A stretch of 43,300 bases of DNA from Stenotrophomonas sp. UBA2124. Lineage in GTDB: Bacteria > Pseudomonadota > Gammaproteobacteria > Xanthomonadales > Xanthomonadaceae. Shown here one piece after another: positions 38,502 through 43,300 of the stretch (its first letter is position 1; each line of letters starts with the position of its first letter). The position numbers and the translations under genes were made by a program. The stretch lies in assembly GCA_002329155.1 (NCBI GenBank), contig DCXY01000031.1, positions 58,253 through 101,552 on the forward strand, written 5' to 3'. Under the pieces are notes generated by a model. That model was not told the origin of the DNA. It searched no databases and was given only the letters and a program-made list of their open reading frames with translations.

Positions 38502-39329
38502 TCACCCGGCGGGCACGGCCCTGCAAGAAATGTCGCCGCAACCGGCAAAGCGGATCAATGCCTGCTGGCCGACGCTGATGTCATGGATACCGGTGGCATT
38601 GCCTGTCGCGATCAGCTCGCCCTTCTTCAGGGGGCGGCCACGCCTGGCCGAGCGCGACAGCGCGAACGCATAGGCCGCGCGCAGGCCACCGGGCAGGTGG
38701 GTGGCGCCACCGGTGCCAACCACCACACCGTCAATCTCGGTCTGCGCACGCAGGTTTGGCTCATCACGCTTGGTCCAGTCGGTGATTTCCGCACCAAGTA
38801 CCAGGCCATTGTTGTTGCCGAAGTCGGAAACCACCACGCGCGGGCCCAGGACATTGATCGTTGCCAGCGGGCTGCTGGCCACTTCCACGCCGATGAACAG
38901 CCGCGCCGGCAGGGCCTCGGCTTCTTCCGGGGTCCAGTCGAGCTTGTCGGTCGGGGCATCGGCTTCCAGCTGCAGCACATATTCGGCTTCCACCGCGGCA
39001 AAGCCACCGGCAGCGGAAAACACCGGGATATCTACGATGCCACCGGTAGCATTCCAGAGATTGCGTTTGAAGATGGGGCCCAGCAGGCGCTCGTCACCGG
39101 ACCCGTCGCGGCGCTCGACGGCGATATAGCCCACCTTCCAGCCCACCACTTCGTCATCCCATTGCGCGATCGCCAAGTCCTGCACGCGGTAGGCGGTTAC
39201 CAGGTCATCAGGGATGCTGCCCGGGAAGTCCGGAAGCGAGCGGCCCTGGCGACGTGCTTCAACGAAACTGCGGGCGATCTCGTCCAGACCGCTATCCGAC
39301 GGATGCTGGCTCCCTTGCTTGTTGCTCAA
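38502..39329 (-). CDS. 2-keto-4-pentenoate hydratase-like protein (MhpD/FAH group)
   Basis: A 275-residue member of the MhpD/hydratase-decarboxylase (FAH fold) group. Family-like blocks are VTAYRVQDLAIAQWDDEVVGWKVG, LFIGVEVASSP, VVSDFGNNNGLVLGAEI and KKGELIATGNATGIHDISVGQQALIRF. Canonical members hydrate 2-hydroxypenta-2,4-dienoate in aromatic meta-cleavage, but no such genes are here; it leads a TRAP operon under a LacI-type site, so a sugar-acid enol or 2-keto-3-deoxy acid is more likely. TTG 39329 is preferred because AGGAG is six bases before it; GTG 39356 would add nine residues. The exact reaction is open. Confidence 0.82.
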   Translation of the reverse strand: MSNKQGSQHPSDSGLDEIARSFVEARRQGRSLPDFPGSIPDDLVTAYRVQDLAIAQWDDEVVGWKVGYIAVERRDGSGDERLLGPIFKRNLWNATGGIVDIPVFSAAGGFAAVEAEYVLQLEADAPTDKLDWTPEEAEALPARLFIGVEVASSPLATINVLGPRVVVSDFGNNNGLVLGAEITDWTKRDEPNLRAQTEIDGVVVGTGGATHLPGGLRAAYAFALSRSARRGRPLKKGELIATGNATGIHDISVGQQALIRFAGCGDISCRAVPAG

Positions 39330-39392
39330 GTGACTCTCCTGATGGCTTTGTTGCACCGCCCATCGACAGTGCCGTCCATGGCTGTATAAGGT

Positions 39393-39405
39393 AAACCGGT
39401 GTCAT
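39393..39405. promoter_or_regulatory. LacI-type operator upstream of the hydratase-TRAP operon
   Basis: AAACCGGTGTCAT, identical to the kduD site, lies in the divergent spacer between the hydratase-TRAP operon (minus) and the esterase pair (plus), 64 bases from the hydratase start and 56 from the esterase start, so one site could govern both directions. Confidence 0.75.
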
Positions 39406-39460
39406 CTGACAATGTGCAGTGCACCAGAAGTCCTGACGGCCTCTTGGGAGATTCATCGTC

Positions 39461-40486
39461 ATGTTTCCCGCCTCGCCCCTGAAACCCCTGTCATTGCTGG
39501 CTTTCACCGCCCTGTTGGGGCTTTTTGGCGTATCCGCGCTGGCCGCCGACATGGGTGAACCGGCCCCCGGTTCACCAGCGCGCATCGCGCTGTGGCCGCA
39601 GGGATTGGCACCGGGGGACAAGCAGCTGCCGCAAGCCCAGCGCGTCATCGAGCGCAGCGCCGACCCGGCGCTGCCTGACCGCTACACCGACCATGTCAGC
39701 TCGCCCTATCTGGTGGCCTACCGGCCGGACCGCCCCAACGGCAGCGCGCTGCTGGTCATCCCGGGCGGTGGCTACCAGCGGGTGGTGTTGGACAAGGAGG
39801 GCACCGCCCTGGTGCCTGCTTTCGTCGAACAGGGCGGCACCACGCTGTTCGTGCTGCGCTACCGCCTGCCCGGCGAGCAGGGCCGTGAAGATCGCGATGC
39901 CGCACTGGCCGACGCGCAACGGGCGCTGCGGCTGATCCGCCATCACGCAGGCGAATGGGGGTTGGACCCGCACCGCGTCGGCGTCATGGGCTTCTCCGCA
40001 GGTGGCCACCTGGCCGCACGCCTGGGCAACCGCTTCGACCACGCGGCCTACCCGGCCACCGACACCATCGACCGGCACAGCGCCCGCCCCGATTACCAGT
40101 TGCTGGTCTATCCGGTCATCGACATGGCCGGCAGCGCCGCCCACGCAGGCTCGCGCCAGCGCCTGCTTGGCGCGGCCCCCAGCGCCGCACTGCAGCGGCA
40201 GTACTCGATGCAGGACCAGGTCCGCGCCGACACCCCGCCCACCTTCCTGCTGCACGCCGCCGATGACGATGCCGTGCCGGTCAGCAACAGCCTGCTGATG
40301 TACCAGGCATTGCTCGCCGCAGGTGTACCCAGCGAAATGCACCTGTTCCCGAAAGGTGGCCATGGCTTCGGTACGCGCGGCATCGCCGGCCTGACCACGG
40401 CCGCGTGGCCCCGGTTGGCACTGGACTGGATCGCATCACAGGCACCTCAGCCGCCCGCAACCACCGAAACTCCCACATCGCCATGA
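39461..40486 (+). CDS. Exported alpha/beta-hydrolase acetylesterase
   Basis: A 341-residue secreted esterase of the acetyl esterase/lipase group (xylan or pectin acetylesterase-like). The signal is LSLLAFTALLGLFGVSALAAD. The fold shows the oxyanion motif LVIPGGGYQRVV, nucleophile Ser179 in GFSAGGH, an Asp among 268-270 (HAADDDAVP) and His301 in GGHGFG. ATG 39461 is used because it begins the signal directly. The gene overlaps the following carboxylesterase by four bases (ATGA), so the pair is coupled. It is divergent from the hydratase-TRAP operon across a LacI-type site. Deacetylation of plant polysaccharide or oligosaccharides is inferred from the locus. Confidence 0.9.
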   Translation: MFPASPLKPLSLLAFTALLGLFGVSALAADMGEPAPGSPARIALWPQGLAPGDKQLPQAQRVIERSADPALPDRYTDHVSSPYLVAYRPDRPNGSALLVIPGGGYQRVVLDKEGTALVPAFVEQGGTTLFVLRYRLPGEQGREDRDAALADAQRALRLIRHHAGEWGLDPHRVGVMGFSAGGHLAARLGNRFDHAAYPATDTIDRHSARPDYQLLVYPVIDMAGSAAHAGSRQRLLGAAPSAALQRQYSMQDQVRADTPPTFLLHAADDDAVPVSNSLLMYQALLAAGVPSEMHLFPKGGHGFGTRGIAGLTTAAWPRLALDWIASQAPQPPATTETPTSP

Positions 40487-42105
40487 ACCAAGCCCCGAGC
40501 AATCCCCAGCGCCGCCGCTTGCTGCAACAGGGCAGCCTGCTGACCCTTGGCGCCGCCATCGCGACAGGCAGCGCCACCTCGGCGTGGGCACAACCTGGCC
40601 AGCGCACCGGCAGCAGCCCCTTGGCCAAGGTACGGGGTGGGCGCTTGGCCGGGCAGACCGAAAACGGCATTCACGTGTTCCGGGGCATCGCCTACGGTGC
40701 CGACACCGCGCCGCGCCGCTTCCAGCAGGCCCTGCCCGAACTGCCCTGGCATGGTGTCCGCGACGCGCTGGAGTACGGCGCCGCTGCACCACAGGCAGGC
40801 AGTGATAATCCCGGTAGCGAGGACTGCCTGTATCTCAACATCTGGACACCCGCCGTGCGCGATGGCGGCAAGCGACCCGTCCTGTTCTATATCCACGGTG
40901 GCGCCTACAACAACGGTTCCGGCAGCGACCCGTTGTACGACGGCGGCAATCTGGCCCGGCGCGGTGACGTGGTGGTGGTCACGGTCAACCACCGTCTCAA
41001 TCTGTTCGGCTACCTCTATCTGGCCCAGCTCGGTGGCACCGCTTTGGCCGACTCGGGCAACGTCGGCCAGCTCGACCTGATCCAGGCGCTGCACTGGATC
41101 GGCCAACATGCCGCCGAGTTTGGGGGTGATGCCAGCAATATCACCGTATTTGGGCAATCAGGCGGCGGTGCCAAGATCGCCACGCTGATGGCCATGCCCG
41201 CCGCCAGGGGGCTGTTTCACCGCGCCTGGACCATGAGCGGCCAGCAGGTCACCGCCGCCGGCCCACGCGCCGCCACTCAACGCGCCCAACAGGTGCTTGG
41301 CCATTTCGGCGTCACCGATCCCGCCGCCCTGCGCAGCATGCCGGCGGCGAAGTTGCTGGAAGCGGTGAAGCTGCGTGATCCTTCGCGGGTCGAGAACACC
41401 GGCCTCTATCTCGGCCCGGTGCTCGACGCGCGCAATCTGCCAGTCCACCCGTTCTGGCCGGAAGCGCCCGCGCAATCGGCGCATATCCCCCTGGTCATCG
41501 GCAATACCCACGACGAGACCCGCGCCTTTCTGGGCAACGATCCCGGCAACCACACCCTGACCTGGGACGATCTGCCCGCCCGACTTGAGGCGCAGCAATA
41601 CGTGGATCTGCTGCCATCGGTCGTCATCGCCGAATATCGGCGGCTGTATCCGCATTACACCCCGTCTGAAGTGTTCTTCGCCGCCACAACCGCAGGCCGC
41701 TCCTGGCGCGGCGCGGTCGAGGAACTGGAGGCACGTGCCCGCCAGAGCGCCCCCACCTGGGCCTATCAACTGGACTGGTATGACCGCGATGGCGACGCCT
41801 CCCAGCTGCGTGCCTTCCACACGCTCGACATCCCCCTGGTGTTCGGCAACCTGCAGCAACCCGGTTCCCGTACGGGCAACAGCGCCGGCGCCCAGCGGGT
41901 CGCCAATGCAATGAGCGAGGCCCTGCTCGCCTTCGCGCGCCACGGCAACCCCAACCATCCAGGCATTCCCGATTGGCAGCAATACGCGATTGATCGGCGC
42001 CAGACGATGCTGTTCGATGCAGATTGCATGCTTGCGGATGACCCGCGCGGTGGCGAGCGGCGCCTCTACCAGCAGGCACCTTTCATCCAACGCGGCACCT
42101 TCTGA
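40483..42105 (+). CDS. Tat-exported carboxylesterase, type B
   Basis: A 540-residue type B carboxylesterase/lipase (para-nitrobenzyl esterase group). The N-terminus is a twin-arginine signal (NPQRRRLLQQGSLLTLGAAIATGSATSAWA), so export of the folded enzyme is expected. Signatures are EDCLYLNIWTP (113-123), the oxyanion loop with HGGAY, nucleophile Ser226 in VFGQSGGG, an acidic residue in THDETRAF, and His of ARHGNPN. Position and coupling to the acetylesterase by a 4-base overlap suggest joint action on acylated plant sugars; feruloyl or acetyl substrates are possible. No frameshift or missing catalytic residue is seen. Confidence 0.93.
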   Translation: MNQAPSNPQRRRLLQQGSLLTLGAAIATGSATSAWAQPGQRTGSSPLAKVRGGRLAGQTENGIHVFRGIAYGADTAPRRFQQALPELPWHGVRDALEYGAAAPQAGSDNPGSEDCLYLNIWTPAVRDGGKRPVLFYIHGGAYNNGSGSDPLYDGGNLARRGDVVVVTVNHRLNLFGYLYLAQLGGTALADSGNVGQLDLIQALHWIGQHAAEFGGDASNITVFGQSGGGAKIATLMAMPAARGLFHRAWTMSGQQVTAAGPRAATQRAQQVLGHFGVTDPAALRSMPAAKLLEAVKLRDPSRVENTGLYLGPVLDARNLPVHPFWPEAPAQSAHIPLVIGNTHDETRAFLGNDPGNHTLTWDDLPARLEAQQYVDLLPSVVIAEYRRLYPHYTPSEVFFAATTAGRSWRGAVEELEARARQSAPTWAYQLDWYDRDGDASQLRAFHTLDIPLVFGNLQQPGSRTGNSAGAQRVANAMSEALLAFARHGNPNHPGIPDWQQYAIDRRQTMLFDADCMLADDPRGGERRLYQQAPFIQRGTF

Positions 42106-42168
42106 CGGCGGGCTGAAGACGCCACTGACAGCAACAGAATCTTTACTCCGTTCGCCTACACTGCGGCC

Positions 42169-42765
42169 ATGACATCGGAATTCCAGCAGTACCCGGACTT
42201 CCCGGGCCGCCAGCACCTGCTTGATGGCATCGATGCCGCCGTGCAGGACAATGACGCCGCCGCTGCCGTGATCCAGGTGCAGCACGTACTGCAGCGGGCC
42301 ATCAATGACCCACGCATCAGCCTGCCGCCGATCGTCCACGCGCCGGTCAGCGACCACTACGCCCGCCGCGAGCTTTACCGCAGCCCGCGCCATGGCTACA
42401 GCATCATCGCCATGACCTGGGGGCCCTCGCAGGGCACGCCCCTGCACGACCATGATGGCCTGTGGTGTGTGGAGGGTGTCTGGCGTGGCCAGCTGGAAAT
42501 CACGCCCTACCGCCTGCTGGAGGCCGACGGCGGCCAGTTCCGCTTCACCCCGCGCGAATGCCTGCACGGCTGCCGCGGCAGCGCCGGCAACCTCATCCCG
42601 CCTGACGAGTTCCACACCCTGCACAACAGCAGCGCCAGTGACATCGCCGTTTCCGTGCATGTCTACGAACGGGTGATGGAGCGCAGCCATGTCTTCGAGC
42701 CCCTGGCCGGCAAACCTCAGTGGTACAGCCGCCAGTGCCGCCCGCTCTCCACCGACGACGCCTGA
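42169..42765 (+). CDS. Cysteine dioxygenase-type thiol dioxygenase
   Basis: A 198-residue cupin of the cysteine dioxygenase type I family, non-haem iron enzymes that oxidise cysteine to cysteine sulfinate or act on related thiols such as 3-mercaptopropionate. Ligands are His93 and His95 in LHDHDGLWCVEG and a third His in DEFHTLHN (His149 or 152). Cys100 occupies the place of the Cys-Tyr cross-link cysteine, which favours CDO-like rather than mercaptopropionate-type function. The start is ATG 42169. It is monocistronic, 63 bases after the carboxylesterase and upstream of the rRNA operon end. Substrate specificity needs an activity test. Confidence 0.88.
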   Translation: MTSEFQQYPDFPGRQHLLDGIDAAVQDNDAAAAVIQVQHVLQRAINDPRISLPPIVHAPVSDHYARRELYRSPRHGYSIIAMTWGPSQGTPLHDHDGLWCVEGVWRGQLEITPYRLLEADGGQFRFTPRECLHGCRGSAGNLIPPDEFHTLHNSSASDIAVSVHVYERVMERSHVFEPLAGKPQWYSRQCRPLSTDDA

Positions 42766-42871
42766 AGAATCCGCGCCACGTGAGGCCGAGCCAGGGCCGG
42801 CCGACAAAAGCCCGCCCTGCGCAGCGCGCCCGCGCTCCTCAAATTCGGCCAATCAATAAAGCCCACCACCC

Positions 42872-42900
42872 GTAGCCCGGGTAAGCAAAGCGCACCCGGG
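42872..42900 (+). repeat. GTAG-headed REP-like palindrome
   Basis: GTAGCCCGGGTAAGCAAAGC...CCCGGG, the same element as at 12443 and 12709. The 357-base gap 42766-43122 holds no gene: this element, its inverted partner at 43004, a direct repeat of TGCCTGGAAA (about 42920 and 42942) and the rRNA terminator are all I see. Confidence 0.85.
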
Positions 42901-43003
42901 AAACCGACAGCAATTCAGATGCCTGGAAACTCTGAAACTAGTGCCTGGAAAATCAACCAGTGAAGCGACAGGCCTGCAGGACCGAAGCCATCCCGAAACA
43001 GCC

Positions 43004-43031
43004 CCGGATGCGCTTCGCTTATCCGGGCTAC
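43004..43031 (-). repeat. Inverted partner GTAG REP-like palindrome
   Basis: CCGGATGCGC...TTATCCGGGCTAC is the reverse orientation of the 42872 element, about 100 bases away, forming a head-to-head pair like the REP doublets known in Stenotrophomonas. Confidence 0.8.
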
Positions 43032-43084
43032 GCTATTCCGGCATATTCCGAATCCAGACGATCATTCTGAAAGCAGACAAAGAA

Positions 43085-43112
43085 AAACCCCCGCAGCGGG
43101 CTGCGGGGGTTT
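43085..43112 (-). terminator. Terminator of the rRNA operon
   Basis: A perfect 12-base stem AAACCCCCGCAG / CTGCGGGGGTTT with a four-base loop. On the minus strand it is followed by a T run (TTTTTCTTTG), and it lies 10 bases past the 5S gene. Confidence 0.95.
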
Positions 43113-43122
43113 AGGGATAAAA

Positions 43123-43238
43123 CCTTGGCGATGACCTACTCTCGCACAGCTTGAGCTGCACTACCATCGGCGCGGCTGCGTTTCACTTCCGAGTTCGGGA
43201 TGGGATCGGGTGGTTCCACAGCGCTAATTTCACCAAGG
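43123..43238 (-). rRNA. rrf: 5S ribosomal RNA
   Basis: A 116-base gene on the minus strand. The ends pair (CCTTGGTG with CGCCAAGG), and the conserved 5S segments are present in order: CCACCCGATCCCATCCCGAAC (loop B/C region), CTCGGAAGTGAAAC, GCCGATGGTAGTG and GCGAGAGTAGGTCATCGCC. Length and folding pairs are normal. It is followed by a strong terminator, so it is the last gene of an rRNA operon whose 23S gene lies beyond the window. Exact ends are set by pairing and could shift by one or two bases. Confidence 0.96.
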
Positions 43239-43300
43239 AGAGGGTTGGAGCGTCGCCTGGAGTCGTGGTTACACGGATCTCTGGCGCCAATCTCTCGTAG
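43239..43300 (-). other. 23S-5S intergenic spacer (partial)
   Basis: The last 62 bases lie upstream of 5S on the minus strand and do not match rRNA or tRNA sequence that I recognise, so they should be the transcribed spacer; the 23S 3' end is outside the window. Confidence 0.7.

Noticed and set aside
38502..39329. An aromatic meta-cleavage pathway
   Set aside because: The hydratase-like gene stands alone with TRAP transport genes; no ring-cleavage dioxygenase, aldolase or acylating dehydrogenase is nearby.
42766..43082. tRNA or small gene in the gap before 5S rRNA
   Set aside because: No cloverleaf or open frame with a ribosome site is visible; REP-like palindromes account for the structure.

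Overview
This is a 43.3 kb stretch of GC-rich bacterial chromosome with dense, mostly one-frame coding on both strands. Gene content (OpgD, a phenylalanine hydroxylase with a divergent Lrp-type regulator, two TonB-dependent receptors, DmeF/DmeR, a pectin-type sugar-acid cluster) and the many GTAG-ended palindromic repeats point to Xanthomonadaceae, most likely Stenotrophomonas or a close relative. The genus is an inference from content; no marker gene other than 5S rRNA is present. The window ends in the 3' part of an rRNA operon on the minus strand (5S rRNA and its terminator).

Layout. 1-6.9 kb: glucan biosynthesis OpgD (cut by the window edge), a 0.9 kb gap holding three tandem ~220 bp repeats, mutM, an EF-hand protein translationally coupled to a fatty-acid desaturase, a lone ABC ATPase and a class A acid phosphatase lipoprotein. 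6.9-12.4 kb: a TonB-dependent receptor, a GYF_2-AIM24 protein, a small membrane protein and a patatin-like lipoprotein. 12.4-15.6 kb: a duplicated repeat block carrying the tail of a second lrp allele, then lrp and phhA, divergent across a palindromic operator, then dmeF and its CsoR/RcnR-type repressor, divergent across another operator. 15.6-20.2 kb: an iron-siderophore uptake locus (receptor with a candidate Fur box, DUF3325, DUF3649, PepSY membrane protein). 20.3-24.5 kb: a tight four-gene operon (DUF3348, DUF802/TolQ-MotA-like, MotB/OmpA-like, DUF2894). 24.5-31.1 kb: an MFS exporter, a Tat-exported amidohydrolase, an isochorismatase-like hydrolase and pirin, with a divergent LysR regulator. 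31.1-42.1 kb: a sugar-acid/pectin block: SGNH esterase-cupin fusion, RpiB/LacAB-type isomerase, KduD-type dehydrogenase, LacI regulator, TRAP transporter, a hydratase-like enzyme and two exported esterases. 42.2-43.3 kb: a cysteine-dioxygenase-like enzyme, repeats and 5S rRNA.

How the parts work together. In the pectin block, an identical 13-base site lies upstream of both kduD and the hydratase-TRAP operon, and a degenerate third copy lies upstream of lacI. I infer one LacI-controlled regulon: exported esterases deacetylate plant polysaccharide, the TRAP system imports an acidic sugar, and the isomerase/dehydrogenase pair handles the unsaturated uronate (DhuI/DhuD-like). In the siderophore locus, the receptor and PepSY membrane protein form an outer-to-inner membrane iron pathway.

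The best candidate for an undescribed system is the 20.36-24.47 kb operon. It encodes an ion-channel-like membrane protein with a roughly 500-residue coiled-coil tail and an OmpA/MotB-like partner with the channel aspartate. This is the architecture of MotAB and of the Zorya ZorAB motor, but here the pair is bracketed by two uncharacterised soluble proteins and has no Zorya effector genes.
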